Program-made: the position numbers and the translations under genes
Assembly (NCBI RefSeq): GCF_000772955.1
Contig: NZ_JPVO01000052.1
Coordinates: forward strand, 124,001 to 188,000
Direction of reading: 5' to 3'
Length of the DNA: 64,000 nucleotides
Origin: Ureibacillus sinduriensis BLB-1 = JCM 15800
GTDB lineage: Bacteria > Bacillota > Bacilli > Bacillales_A > Planococcaceae
In this document: positions 1-8,144 of the stretch, piece after piece
Position numbering within the stretch: the stretch's first letter is position 1
Layout of the letters: each line of letters starts with the position of its first letter
Notes under the pieces: generated by a model
Seen by the model: only the letters and a program-made list of their open reading frames with translations
The model's database searches: none
What the model was told of the DNA's origin: nothing

Positions 1-58
1 TTTTTTATAGTATTTTGAAGTAATTGATTATTGATTAAATTTTTGGAGGTCTATTAAT

Positions 59-259
59 ATGACACAAGGTACAGTAAAATGGTTTAACTCAGAAAAAGGT
101 TTTGGATTTATCGAAGTTGAAGGTGGAAACGATGTATTCGTACACTTCTCTGCAATCCAAGGCGACGGTTTCAAAACTTTAGAAGAAGGTCAAAAAGTTG
201 AATTCTCAGTTGAAGAAGGAAACCGCGGACCACAAGCTTCTAACGTAACTAAACTATAA
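59..259 (+). CDS. CspA-family cold-shock protein (copy 1)
   Basis: A 66-residue single cold-shock domain. The RNP1-type stretch KGFGFIEV (about residues 13-20) and RNP2-type DVFVHFSAI (about 25-33) are intact, so it should bind single-stranded nucleic acid and act as an RNA chaperone in the cytoplasm. Length matches the family (65-67). The start is set by a GGAGG at 45-49, nine bases before the ATG. The promoter and most of any leader lie outside the window. A near-identical paralogue lies at 27736-27936 on the other strand; they differ mainly at surface positions. Which named B. subtilis paralogue (CspB, C or D) it matches cannot be decided from the sequence. Confidence 0.96.
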   Translation: MTQGTVKWFNSEKGFGFIEVEGGNDVFVHFSAIQGDGFKTLEEGQKVEFSVEEGNRGPQASNVTKL

Positions 260-268
260 TTGAAGCTC

Positions 269-305
269 AAAGGGCAATCTCTTTTAAAGAGATTGCCCTT
301 TTTTT
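269..305 (+). terminator. Rho-independent terminator of csp copy 1
   Basis: Thirteen-base arms AAGGGCAATCTCT / AGAGATTGCCCTT with a short loop, followed by a run of T to 305. It may also serve the converging gene that ends at 304. Confidence 0.92.
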
Positions 306-1881
306 AATTAAATATTTGTTTGATCAAGCAATAATAATCCGACTGTGTCTCACAACAAAACTCATATTTTTTTACGGAACAGCAATTTTTCACGATTGCC
401 TCATAAGAACACGGTTTGCTGATTAAATAGCCTTGCACTGCATCGCATTCACTATTGACGAAATAATTAAACTGTTCCATCGTCTCGATCCCCTCCGCAA
501 CCACATTCAATTTTAAATGCTTTGCCATCGAGATGATAAAGTCGACCAGCGGCTCATGACCTTTTTCACTCATATTCTTTACAAAAGCCCGATCAATTTT
601 CAAACAATCAATAGGTAAATCCTTCAAATAAGAAAGGGATGAATACCCTTTTCCAAAGTCATCCAAAGCAATGGTGATTCCCAGAGCCCTTAGGTCATTC
701 AGAATCGGCACTAAAAGGTTCTTATCCATTGTCATCGTTTCTGTTATTTCAAGCTGTAAACACTCGGGTGGAAGCTTCGTTTCCTCTAAGACTGCACTAA
801 CAACTTCCACAAAGTTTTCGTGATAAAGCTGACCCAATGATAGATTGACAGCAACCGTGACAGGATGCCCCAAAGATTCCTGTAATTCCTTTGTTTGTCT
901 GCAAGCTGTTTCTAGTACCCACTTTCCTATCGGGACAATGAGACCACAATCTTCGGCAATCGGGATAAAGTCTGACGGAGGAATAAGTCCCTTTTCAGGA
1001 TGCTCCCATCTTATGAGAGCCTCCATAGCAATACCATGTTTTGTTTTTAATTTCAACTGGGGTTGATATTGCAAAATGAATTCATTGTTTTGAATCGCTT
1101 GATGCAGATCGTTTTCCAACAGCAGCATTTGCTTTCGGACACTGGACAGTTCTTGATCATAAAAAGTCCATTGTTCCGGACCATTTCTTGCTTCATACAT
1201 TGCAAGTTGGGCGCTTTTCAATAATCCATCTGCTGTTTGGGCATTATCTGGATAGTAGGCAATTCCGATATTGACCGATGTATGAAGAGTGAGATGCTCG
1301 ATACAAAACGGCTTCTCCATCGATTGAGTAAGCTGCTTGCACAAATCAATCAGTTCTTCTTTTTCTATTCCATTTTCAAGCAATATTAGAAATTGATCCT
1401 CTTCTACCTTTCCAATCTGAGAAAGTGGAAAATTCTGTAGCAACCGCTCAGCCATCAAATCCAAAATGCGTTTGGTGTACATGGAACCGAGAGAGCTTTT
1501 AAATAAGAAGAAACGGTCCAATTCAAAAATAAGAAGTGCTTTTTTAGAGCCATCATGTTTTAGTTGATCGTTCATTTTTTCTATTACGGAGCGTTCATTT
1601 GAAAGTGCTGTTGCCTCTTCATGGTAAGATATAAAAGGTTTCATTTTATTAGAATTAGCTGACTTTCGTTCATTACTTCGTGAAGTTTTAACGTTATTCC
1701 CGTAAACTGAAGTTACATAAATTGCGAAATAAAGCAGCGATATAGCAATGGCGGCTATAAATATACTATTTAAAAACGAATTTTCTCTAGAAATGAGCAA
1801 AATACGTATAAGTGCAAAGATTACTAATCCACATACTATATATACTATCTTCTTTCGGTCCAGGTATGAATAACTATGCAT
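304..1881 (-). CDS. Membrane EAL-domain c-di-GMP phosphodiesterase with degenerate GGDEF domain
   Basis: Two membrane helices near the N-terminus (about residues 12-32 and 38-57) lead into a GGDEF-like fold (about 110-265) and a full EAL domain (about 275-515). The GGDEF signature is replaced by EEDQF, so cyclase activity is unlikely. The EAL domain keeps the signature EAL (in MEALIRW), the metal and general-base residues in [21 protein letters not shown] and VAEGIET, so it should hydrolyse c-di-GMP. The frame is open to 1929, but AGGGGGG at 1887-1893 fits the ATG at 1881 best (five-base spacer); an ATG at 1884 is also possible. Likely role, inferred: membrane-linked lowering of c-di-GMP, with the dead GGDEF acting as a regulatory domain. 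Confidence 0.93.
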   Translation of the reverse strand: MHSYSYLDRKKIVYIVCGLVIFALIRILLISRENSFLNSIFIAAIAISLLYFAIYVTSVYGNNVKTSRSNERKSANSNKMKPFISYHEEATALSNERSVIEKMNDQLKHDGSKKALLIFELDRFFLFKSSLGSMYTKRILDLMAERLLQNFPLSQIGKVEEDQFLILLENGIEKEELIDLCKQLTQSMEKPFCIEHLTLHTSVNIGIAYYPDNAQTADGLLKSAQLAMYEARNGPEQWTFYDQELSSVRKQMLLLENDLHQAIQNNEFILQYQPQLKLKTKHGIAMEALIRWEHPEKGLIPPSDFIPIAEDCGLIVPIGKWVLETACRQTKELQESLGHPVTVAVNLSLGQLYHENFVEVVSAVLEETKLPPECLQLEITETMTMDKNLLVPILNDLRALGITIALDDFGKGYSSLSYLKDLPIDCLKIDRAFVKNMSEKGHEPLVDFIISMAKHLKLNVVAEGIETMEQFNYFVNSECDAVQGYLISKPCSYEAIVKNCCSVKKYEFCCETQSDYYCLIKQIFN

Positions 1882-2016
1882 CATTGCCCCCCTCATTAAA
1901 TCAAAATAACTAATAATCAGAAAAAACATTAGGTAAATTGGTATGGTAAATTTTCATAATTAGTTACTTTTTATTAAAGCGCACTTATGGGGGGATATTA
2001 CCTTTTGTACACTATT

Positions 2017-2907
2017 TTATACTTCTTCAACTATGGAATCTTTCTTTTCCACTTTTTTTAACAAATCTTCTAAATCCGCTTTATATTTTTGAAGAATCTG
2101 TTCATGCCCCAAAGTTTCGAAAATGATGAAGGCACGATTACACTTCTCCATCCCTTCCTCGATTGAATCCTCCACGATATTCAGCAGTCCTTCATAATAG
2201 ATGATCAATGTTTGTTCAAAGAAATCAGAGATTTTCTTATAATATTTTTTTGTTGCCTCTAATACAATTTTTGAATATTGATAGCCATCGTATTTAAAAC
2301 TAAACTCTAATAAGTTGAAGAATAAATAACTAAGCATATTTTTATCTAAATTTAAGCCTTTGTATTTATCCGCACGATAAAGTAAGTTCTTTGTCATTAA
2401 GAATGCTGTTTCTGGAGGAAATAAAAAAATGAAATTATTTAAAATTACTAGCTCATGGTAACACCATTCATCCATACTTAATAAGTAGTCAGTAATTTCC
2501 TTAATATATTCTTCTTTAATTTTCTTGGGATCAAGATCATTCTCCATACAATGGCAAAGAATATATAAATGCCTAAGAAAGATGTCCCCACTTTCCATAT
2601 ATTGCTCGTTAACCTTATTTTTAATTTTAGATATTTCATCTAATTTCTTGTCATAGTACAATTCAATTACCCTATTAAACTCATTCATTTTAGATGATTT
2701 GGTATAATCATTTTTTATGTAGAAAAATTCATTGTATGTCACATTGCAATACTCAAGAATTTCTGTTAATTTATCTGAGGATATGCTATTTTTACCTGAC
2801 TCAATCCTTGCTATATAGGGGCGTGTCATTCCAATTGCATTAGCCAAATCTTGTTGGGTAATTTTTTTATTTGTTCGGATATACTTTATGACTTGTCCGA
2901 TTTCCAT
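2017..2907 (-). CDS. Rgg-like (RNPP-type) HTH transcriptional regulator
   Basis: Residues 1-65 form an XRE/HTH_3 DNA-binding domain (TQQDLANAIGMTRPYIARIE). The remaining ~230 residues are all-helical and carry the pattern of the Rgg/GadR/MutR C-terminal domain, with WCYHELVILNNFIFLF near residue 150 followed by repeated helical pairs. Length (296) is normal for Rgg/PlcR-type regulators, which sense short imported peptides in the cytoplasm. The gene is divergent from a small secreted-peptide-like gene at 3021-3131, with 113 bases between the start codons; that is the usual arrangement of Rgg-SHP pairs in streptococci. The peptide link is inferred. Plain autoregulation without a peptide is the alternative. 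Confidence 0.85.
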   Translation of the reverse strand: MEIGQVIKYIRTNKKITQQDLANAIGMTRPYIARIESGKNSISSDKLTEILEYCNVTYNEFFYIKNDYTKSSKMNEFNRVIELYYDKKLDEISKIKNKVNEQYMESGDIFLRHLYILCHCMENDLDPKKIKEEYIKEITDYLLSMDEWCYHELVILNNFIFLFPPETAFLMTKNLLYRADKYKGLNLDKNMLSYLFFNLLEFSFKYDGYQYSKIVLEATKKYYKKISDFFEQTLIIYYEGLLNIVEDSIEEGMEKCNRAFIIFETLGHEQILQKYKADLEDLLKKVEKKDSIVEEV

Positions 2908-2928
2908 TACAATCTCCCTCTCTTTGAT

Positions 2929-2948
2929 ATGTATAAAATAGTTTACAT
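2929..2948. promoter_or_regulatory. Dyad in the divergent regulator/peptide spacer
   Basis: ATGTA at 2929-2933 and TACAT at 2944-2948 form five-base inverted arms ten bases apart. A TATAAT at 2986-2991 precedes the peptide gene and has no good -35 hexamer at the right distance, so the dyad sits about 40-60 bases upstream of that -10, where an activator would bind. Operator function is inferred. Confidence 0.4.
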
Positions 2949-3020
2949 TACATCTGTATTTAAAATTTCTCTAGTACAATTTCATTATAATAAAATTTCT
3001 AAGGAAAGGATGAAAGACTA

Positions 3021-3131
3021 ATGAAAAAGACTTCTTCTATTTTTAAATTAGTAGCTGTTGCTGCTGTAGCAATCATTGCCACTACTAATCCTGAAATTAG
3101 AGCTATGATGTGGTTTATTGGATACGATTAA
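3021..3131 (+). CDS. Small secreted-peptide-like gene, candidate pheromone precursor
   Basis: A 36-codon reading frame beginning MKKTSSIFKLVAVAAVA and ending NPEIRAMMWFIGYD. It has a positively charged N-terminus, a hydrophobic Ala/Val core and an Ala-Thr-Thr-Asn exit, i.e. a signal-peptide-like or export-leader half, then a short aromatic tail. AAAGGA at 3005-3010 precedes the ATG by ten bases, and a three-codon mini-frame ends by overlapping the start (TAATG). A TATAAT lies at 2986-2991 and a clean terminator at 3206-3230, so this is a self-contained transcript. The divergent neighbour is Rgg-like, the typical partner of pheromone genes. No homologue was recognised. Alternative: a small membrane peptide unrelated to signalling. 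Confidence 0.66.
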   Translation: MKKTSSIFKLVAVAAVAIIATTNPEIRAMMWFIGYD

Positions 3132-3205
3132 ATCTTTTCATTCCTGATTAGTCTTCTCGTTTGATGACTACCTTCTAACAACCAGTCTGTAATTGTTGAT
3201 TGACC

Positions 3206-3230
3206 CCTCCTATATTAGGAGGCTTTTTTT
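3206..3230 (+). terminator. Terminator of the small peptide gene
   Basis: CCTCCTA-TAT-TAGGAGG stem-loop at 3206-3222, then seven T (3224-3230). It lies 75 bases beyond the peptide stop codon, so the peptide mRNA would be about 220-230 nucleotides. Confidence 0.88.
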
Positions 3231-3265
3231 CTATATTTTTCCTTATTTCTATTATATAGGTAAGA

Positions 3266-3299
3266 TAAAAACCGCGCTATGTTTGCATACCGCGGTTTC
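3266..3299 (-). terminator. Terminator of the ferredoxin-NADP reductase gene
   Basis: AACCGCG-c-TATG / CATA-c-CGCGGTT hairpin with one internal mismatch. A T-run follows on the minus strand at 3270-3266. Confidence 0.85.
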
Positions 3300-3327
3300 T
3301 TTTATAGATTTCCTCTGAAGGAGGCAA

Positions 3328-4380
3328 TTACAGGCTAGCTGCTTCTGCTTTACAGAATAACTCCTCCAGAAGTTCTTTATTTTTCTCTGCAAATTTCTCA
3401 TTATGAGACGATACCATCCCATATTGATCGGCTTTTGGATCAATGTATTTCTTGGCATTATTCACAGCAAGAACTGCATCCTGGAACGTACCGATAAGCA
3501 AATTCACTTTATCGTCATATGAAATGATGTCACCCGCACCAAAAATGCCTGGTACAGAAGTCTTGCATTGTCCTTGGCCAACCAAGTAATAATCATCTTT
3601 TCGCATTGGTTGAATATCATCCGCGAATGTTAAAGAAACTTCCCGATTGTAGCCATGACTTATGAGGACGTCATCAACCTGTATTTCATGGATGTCCCCA
3701 TTTTGTGAAACAATCACTTGTTCAATTGCGGTTTTCGTATCATTCGAGACAACTGATTGAATTTTAGCATTCAGCATAATTTGCACGCCATGTTCCTTCA
3801 GCTTTTCCACTTGTGATTCATGGGCTGTTAATTGGTCCTTGCGGTAAATGACGACCACTTCTTTTGCAACGAATAGCAGTTCCACCGCCCAGTCGATGGC
3901 CCCATTTCCACCGCCTGATACAAGCACCTTTTTATTACGGAAACGCTCCAAGCCTAAAATTGTATAATGCAAGTTCGTCATTTCATACTTTTCAGCGCCT
4001 TCAATTTCAAGTTTAATGGGATTTAAAATCCCCCCGCCTACTGCAACGATGATTGTCTTTGAATAATGAGTTTCTCCGTTATTTGTTGTAATGACAAAAA
4101 TATCGCCATGTTTCTCGATCTGTTCGACTTTCGTGTTTAAACAAATTGTCGGAGAAAACGTATTTGCTTGATTCACCAGATTTTGAACAAAAAGTTGTGC
4201 TTGCATTGGCGGCTGTCCACCAACATCCCACAATACCTTTTCCGGATAAATATTGACTTTCCCGCCAAGTACTGGCTGCACCTCAATAATCTTCGTTTTC
4301 ATATTACGCAAACCACTATAAAAAGCACTATATAAACCAGCTGGACCGCCACCGATAATCGTTACATCAAATAGTTCCAT
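3328..4380 (-). CDS. Ferredoxin/flavodoxin--NADP(+) reductase, TrxB-like (YumC/YcgT family)
   Basis: 350 residues with an N-terminal FAD-binding GGGPAG (about 10-15), a central NADP-binding GGGNGA (about 155-165) and a C-terminal FAD motif GIFGAGDI (about 290). No CxxC redox pair is present, which separates it from thioredoxin reductase and fits the YumC/YcgT-type ferredoxin reductases. It would pass electrons from NADPH to ferredoxin or flavodoxin in the cytoplasm. The ATG at 4380 is preceded by GGGAGG; the longer open frame to 4470 runs through the promoter and is not coding. Two Fur boxes control it, which favours the iron-regulated YcgT-type role (known as a Fur target in B. subtilis) over the housekeeping YumC. 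Confidence 0.93.
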   Translation of the reverse strand: MELFDVTIIGGGPAGLYSAFYSGLRNMKTKIIEVQPVLGGKVNIYPEKVLWDVGGQPPMQAQLFVQNLVNQANTFSPTICLNTKVEQIEKHGDIFVITTNNGETHYSKTIIVAVGGGILNPIKLEIEGAEKYEMTNLHYTILGLERFRNKKVLVSGGGNGAIDWAVELLFVAKEVVVIYRKDQLTAHESQVEKLKEHGVQIMLNAKIQSVVSNDTKTAIEQVIVSQNGDIHEIQVDDVLISHGYNREVSLTFADDIQPMRKDDYYLVGQGQCKTSVPGIFGAGDIISYDDKVNLLIGTFQDAVLAVNNAKKYIDPKADQYGMVSSHNEKFAEKNKELLEELFCKAEAASL

Positions 4381-4417
4381 GTGAACCTCCCAAAATTTAT
4401 TATCACTTTTCGCTCGC

Positions 4418-4432
4418 TGATAATAATTCTCA
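4418..4432. promoter_or_regulatory. Second Fur box, reductase start region
   Basis: TGATAATAATTCTCA matches the 7-1-7 Fur consensus TGATAATNATTATCA at 14 of the 15 positions (counting N). It lies just downstream of the -10 element, over the expected transcription start. Confidence 0.75.
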
Positions 4433-4441
4433 ATAAATATA

Positions 4442-4470
4442 ATAATATAGATAATGATAATCAATTTCAA
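4442..4470 (-). promoter_or_regulatory. Promoter with Fur box in the spacer
   Basis: On the minus strand TTGAAA (4470-4465), a 17-base spacer and TATTAT (4447-4442). The spacer contains GATAATGATAATCAATTTC (4450-4468, plus-strand reading), 17 of 19 matches to the classic Fur box. Bound Fur would block polymerase directly. Confidence 0.88.
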
Positions 4471-4611
4471 TAAAAATTATGCAAATCACGTTATTATTTT
4501 CAAATGTTTGCTTCTCCCGAACTTCCCTGAACGAAACAAAATGAAAAAAGGGTGCTTCCTTTAAAGGAAACGTCAAAAAAGCTATGGACATCACTGGAAT
4601 AGTACGGGGAT

Positions 4612-4645
4612 ATAAAAAGGCACAATTCCTCATCAGAACTGTGCC
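4612..4645 (-). terminator. Terminator of the 4664-5146 gene
   Basis: Ten-base stem (GGCACAGTTC / GAATTGTGCC on the minus strand, one G-U pair) followed by TTTTTATA. Confidence 0.85.
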
Positions 4646-4663
4646 ACAAAGCTTAGTGAATAG

Positions 4664-5146
4664 TTAAAGTGGACCGCCTTCAAAACCGATGGGCCATCCA
4701 TTTTCTTTGAATTTCACCTTATATTGGAAAGCATAGGGATAATCACCATGTATAAAAGCGATTGTAAAGCCTTTAAATAAATATTCGTCAAAATTTACGA
4801 ACTTTCCGAATGAAATTGCGGATAGTTCATAATCCCCTTCTTCTTGTGCAGGAAAAAATCGCTTCAAATACTTTAATGCACGGTCAACATGTTGAGGTGA
4901 GTTGTCAAGAATGTTCCCCGCTATCTCGATAAATTCTTCATACGGTTGTTCCATATTCCCCTGCACAAATATTTCCACGTCTGTCCATTCCTCTAGGTCA
5001 ATACTGCAAAACCATTGTTTAGGAAGGCATGGCTCCTCCTCTTCTTCTAAAATAGAATTCGCCAGGGTCAACTTATCTATTTCATTTTTACTTAACGGCC
5101 TTGATAGAATAAGATCTTTCTGCAAAATGTCCTTGAAATTCGTCAT
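4664..5146 (-). CDS. Hypothetical cytoplasmic protein
   Basis: 160 residues, acidic, no signal peptide or membrane helix. It has an EEEEE stretch near residue 36, several Trp/Phe-rich segments and a C-terminal FKENGWPIGFEGGPL. I do not recognise the family. The frame is open to 5191, but GAGGTG five bases before the ATG at 5146 makes that start much better. It follows the DUF2268 lipoprotein gene closely on the same strand (45 bases from its stop to this start) and has its own strong terminator, so the two are probably co-transcribed. No function is proposed. Confidence 0.72.
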   Translation of the reverse strand: MTNFKDILQKDLILSRPLSKNEIDKLTLANSILEEEEEPCLPKQWFCSIDLEEWTDVEIFVQGNMEQPYEEFIEIAGNILDNSPQHVDRALKYLKRFFPAQEEGDYELSAISFGKFVNFDEYLFKGFTIAFIHGDYPYAFQYKVKFKENGWPIGFEGGPL

Positions 5147-5191
5147 ATATTCACCTCTAAAATCATGCTGATCTTTAATGATTGAGTTCAC

Positions 5192-6172
5192 TCATTTATA
5201 GTGATCAAAATATTTCCCTTTTTCGATAATTTCCTTTGAACTTAGGGCAGTCCATTCTTCCGGTGTTAGGTTGGGATTTACATCGAGATAGGATTTGACC
5301 ATCTTATAGCCTTCACTATAACCATATGACCACGGTAAATCATTTCCTCCAACTATAATTTCCAACGAACGATCCAAATCGTATTTGTTCAAGTCAGGTT
5401 CAATTTTGGACCATAACTCTTTGTTGTAAGCTGAATCCACTGGCGTACTATCAAGATTAGGATAAACGGTTTTCTCGAACATGACCGCCTTCCCTTCAAA
5501 AATAAGAGTATCTAAAACAGTCATGGGCTCATTGCTTAAGTGTTTTTCTGTCCAAACACTATGATGGTATTCGTGGGCAACCCCAACCCTTATAATATCG
5601 TTCATAAAATTTTTATTATAGGTAATGATGATTTTCCCTGCCCCCGCCGCAAACATGTACGAATCTAAATTGCTACTAGGAAATACACATATCGCTACGT
5701 CCTTTTGAGAGGGCAACAGTTCTGCTGATTTCAAAAGTGACTCTTGAATAAGTTCATTAACTTCATTTTTGCGGAGTTCCAGCTTTTCATTAATTATTTC
5801 CAATTCTGCTAAGTTATCAGGATGCGAATTGAAAAGAGCTTCTGCCATATGAAGGTATTCTCCGTTTTCAAAACACTCCTTGTATACTGGCTGAATGATT
5901 TCCTCTTGATACAATTCCAAGGTTGCTTCGCTTGGATTTTCCTTCACTTTATCTAAATACCGTTCAAATAGTTGAGAAGTATGAACGATTTTATACTTTT
6001 GGTTCGTTTGAGGATGCTCGAAGGTATCTATAGTTTCTGTGATGTCAGTTTTATACTCCTTCTTATGAAGCGGTTCTTCACTTTTTTCAGTTGTCGTACA
6101 GGAAGTGAGCAACAAAAGTATGCGTATAAAGATAAAAGTTGCGTTTGTTTTATGATAATTGTTCAATTTCAT
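5192..6172 (-). CDS. DUF2268-type putative zinc metalloprotease lipoprotein
   Basis: 326 residues. The N-terminal hydrophobic stretch ends in a lipobox LLTSC with Cys25, so the protein should be lipid-anchored outside the membrane. HEYHH at 200-204 is a canonical HExxH zinc-protease motif in the context of the DUF2268 family, and FEGKAVMFE about 35 residues later could supply the third zinc ligand (Glu). The substrate is unknown. The ATG at 6172 directly abuts an AGGGGG, which is too close; a TTG two codons downstream has a six-base spacer and could be the true start with little change to the protein. Confidence 0.84.
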   Translation of the reverse strand: MKLNNYHKTNATFIFIRILLLLTSCTTTEKSEEPLHKKEYKTDITETIDTFEHPQTNQKYKIVHTSQLFERYLDKVKENPSEATLELYQEEIIQPVYKECFENGEYLHMAEALFNSHPDNLAELEIINEKLELRKNEVNELIQESLLKSAELLPSQKDVAICVFPSSNLDSYMFAAGAGKIIITYNKNFMNDIIRVGVAHEYHHSVWTEKHLSNEPMTVLDTLIFEGKAVMFEKTVYPNLDSTPVDSAYNKELWSKIEPDLNKYDLDRSLEIIVGGNDLPWSYGYSEGYKMVKSYLDVNPNLTPEEWTALSSKEIIEKGKYFDHYK

Positions 6173-6219
6173 CCCCCTAAATAAATAAGTCCCTTAATAA
6201 TTCAAGGAAATCATCCAAT

Positions 6220-6411
6220 CTACTCTTTTGGATTTCCAAACATAATTAGCCCTAATGATCCTACAGAGATTGTTGTTAGTATCACTGTCACCATATACAC
6301 AATTTCTGCTGCAGACATAGGATCATTAATTTTTAGAGAGAACCAAATAATCTCGGAAAAAAGAATCAATACCCATATAAGAAATGCTGCTTTTGTTTTG
6401 TCCTTATTCAC
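6220..6411 (-). CDS. Small two-helix membrane protein
   Basis: 63 residues with hydrophobic spans at about 8-26 and 35-58 and short charged ends, so an integral membrane protein of unknown role. It uses a GTG start at 6411, six bases after AGGGGG. It lies upstream of the DUF2268 lipoprotein gene on the same strand, 47 bases apart. No family was recognised. Confidence 0.66.
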   Translation of the reverse strand: MNKDKTKAAFLIWVLILFSEIIWFSLKINDPMSAAEIVYMVTVILTTISVGSLGLIMFGNPKE

Positions 6412-6609
6412 ACTTTTCCCCCTAATTTTAATTAAACTATTCTATAGATTAATTGCCTCTCATTTTACATCTATATGTAATTTTAACATAAATAACCAAG
6501 CCACTAAATGTTAACTTTTCCCTCTACTCAATATGTAAAAATAGACGCATTCCTATTAAGTAACTGCGCCTAAATGTAGAAGATCTCTATTAAATTAATT
6601 TTGAGATTC

Positions 6610-6939
6610 TCAAGCAATTGGAGTTCCGTTTTTAACGGGTTGATCCGGAACTAAAAGTACCACGTCTTCTTCTCCCGTGATGCCTCCAATTACCAATACC
6701 TCCGATTTAAAACCTGCGATACGTCTTGGAGGGAAGTTCACTACCGCCACTACTTGACGTCCAATCAATTGTTCCGGTGTATATCTTCGCGTAATTTGGG
6801 CTGAAGACTGTTTAATGCCCATTTCCCCAAAATCAATTTCCAATTTTATTGCAGGTTTTCTTGCTTCGGGAAACGGCTGCGCTTTCACAACAGTACCTAT
6901 ACGGATATCCAATTTCAAAAAGTCTTCAATTTCTGCCAT
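6610..6939 (-). CDS. csaA: CsaA, tRNA-binding-domain export chaperone
   Basis: 109 residues making one tRNA_bind (OB-fold) domain. [20 protein letters not shown] at the start and [19 protein letters not shown] in the second half are typical of CsaA. In B. subtilis CsaA is a cytoplasmic homodimer with chaperone-like activity toward exported proteins and affinity for SecA. The length fits the family (about 110). GGAGG lies seven bases upstream of the ATG. The gene appears to be monocistronic. Confidence 0.95.
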   Translation of the reverse strand: MAEIEDFLKLDIRIGTVVKAQPFPEARKPAIKLEIDFGEMGIKQSSAQITRRYTPEQLIGRQVVAVVNFPPRRIAGFKSEVLVIGGITGEEDVVLLVPDQPVKNGTPIA

Positions 6940-7017
6940 TCAAAGAACCTCCATATTTTTACAATTACTTTAATATTAACTCATTACTATCTATGATGAA
7001 AGAATATCAACTTCTAT

Positions 7018-7326
7018 TCATTCCGGCATATTGTAGCGAGGGAAAAAGTTATATACCATAAATGCGCCGAACAAGATGAACAACGTCGGACCAAAAATGG
7101 CATCTTCTGTATAACCGACGATTCCAAAAATTAAGCAAATGAGACCGAACCAAGAAGCCAATGAACTGACAGCATAAGAATAGATCGCGCCAATAAACGT
7201 CAAAGTCCGCTCCGAAAACTGCCCGGTTCTAGGCTCTTTTGCTGTTCGGACAACGCTTAACACGATGCTCCATACGAATAATGCCGGAATTCCCCATAAA
7301 AAAATCACACCAAACAACTGTACCAT
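7018..7326 (-). CDS. Small membrane protein of unknown function
   Basis: 102 residues with three likely membrane helices (about 4-26, 42-66 and 72-95) and a basic loop after the first helix. No family was recognised. It lies upstream of csaA on the same strand, 78 bases apart, with no terminator between them, so co-transcription is possible. The C-terminus is a short hydrophilic tail ending NMPE. Confidence 0.66.
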   Translation of the reverse strand: MVQLFGVIFLWGIPALFVWSIVLSVVRTAKEPRTGQFSERTLTFIGAIYSYAVSSLASWFGLICLIFGIVGYTEDAIFGPTLFILFGAFMVYNFFPRYNMPE

Positions 7327-7554
7327 TCGCCCCCTTCTCTTCTTTATACAATTTTTTCAATACCTTAATAATACCTCTTCTTTTTGATGAATGGTCATTA
7401 AATGGAAAATGGTAGGTTCCTTATTCAAAATAATAGAACAAGAGACTCCCCTATGGATTGATCCGCTCTTTGTTCATTGTCATCATTACTACATAAGGAT
7501 ATCAATTAGACTGGGTTGCTGATTTCCTGTTTCAGAGAGTGAATTTTGTATCCG

Positions 7555-7580
7555 CTATACCTGAATAAAAGTTGGTATAG
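7555..7580. promoter_or_regulatory. Inverted repeat upstream of the PPOX stress gene
   Basis: CTATACC (7555-7561) and GGTATAG (7574-7580) are perfect seven-base arms 12 bases apart, 35 bases before the start codon. It could be an operator or a leader hairpin. No convincing sigma-B or sigma-A hexamer pair was found beside it. Confidence 0.4.
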
Positions 7581-7614
7581 AGGGTAGTATAAAAACACGA
7601 AAGGAGTGGAAGGA

Positions 7615-8103
7615 ATGTCCCACATGATGAAACAAGAAGAAATTGAAACATTAAGAGAGTTAATCAAAGACATAGACATTGCCATGTTGACTACGGCTAC
7701 TGAAGAAGGGCTCGTTTCTCGTCCGATGAAAACACAAGAGGTAGAGTTTGATGGTGATTTATGGTTTTTTACAAAAAAAGAGACTAATAAATATGATGAA
7801 ATACTACAAGATCAAGATGTGAATGTAGCATATGTAGGCAAATCCTACGTTTCCGTCCGTGGAAGAGCAGAAATCGTTGAGGATCTGGACAAAAAAAAGG
7901 AATTGTGGAGCAAAGTATACGAGAAAATCATGCAAACTTCCTATGATGACCCGAACCTTATCTTGATCAAGGTGAATGTAGAAGCAGCCGAGTATTGGGA
8001 ATCTGGTAACTTCGTGAAGAAGATTGCCTATTACTATAAACGCATGACAGGCCAAAGCTCTAAATCGACTGACATTAATGAAACGCTTGAATTGGATCAT
8101 TAA
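7615..8103 (+). CDS. Pyridoxamine-phosphate-oxidase-like general stress protein (GSP26/YdaG type)
   Basis: 162 residues with a single split-barrel flavin-binding fold. IDIAMLTTATEEGLVSRPM at the start, LWFFTKKETNKYDEI in the middle and AEYWESG near the end follow the general stress protein 26 branch of the PPOX superfamily, which binds FMN or FAD. The specific reaction is unknown, and a stress role is known for B. subtilis YdaG. The open frame begins at a GTG at 7606, but AGGAG eight bases before the ATG at 7615 favours the latter. A terminator follows directly, so it is a single-gene unit. Confidence 0.9.
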   Translation: MSHMMKQEEIETLRELIKDIDIAMLTTATEEGLVSRPMKTQEVEFDGDLWFFTKKETNKYDEILQDQDVNVAYVGKSYVSVRGRAEIVEDLDKKKELWSKVYEKIMQTSYDDPNLILIKVNVEAAEYWESGNFVKKIAYYYKRMTGQSSKSTDINETLELDH

Positions 8104-8108
8104 CAACG

Positions 8109-8144
8109 AAAATGGATTGTCCGTTTAGGGCAATCCATTTTTTT
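8109..8144. terminator. Terminator after the PPOX gene
   Basis: AAATGGATTG-t-CC / GGGCAATCCATTT stem with one mismatch and a T-run to 8144 on the plus strand. The A-run on the left arm lets it work for the opposing minus-strand genes too. Confidence 0.88.

Noticed and set aside
3252-3458. 68-codon minus-strand frame at the end of the reductase gene
   Set aside because: Overlaps the reductase C-terminus in another phase and covers its terminator.
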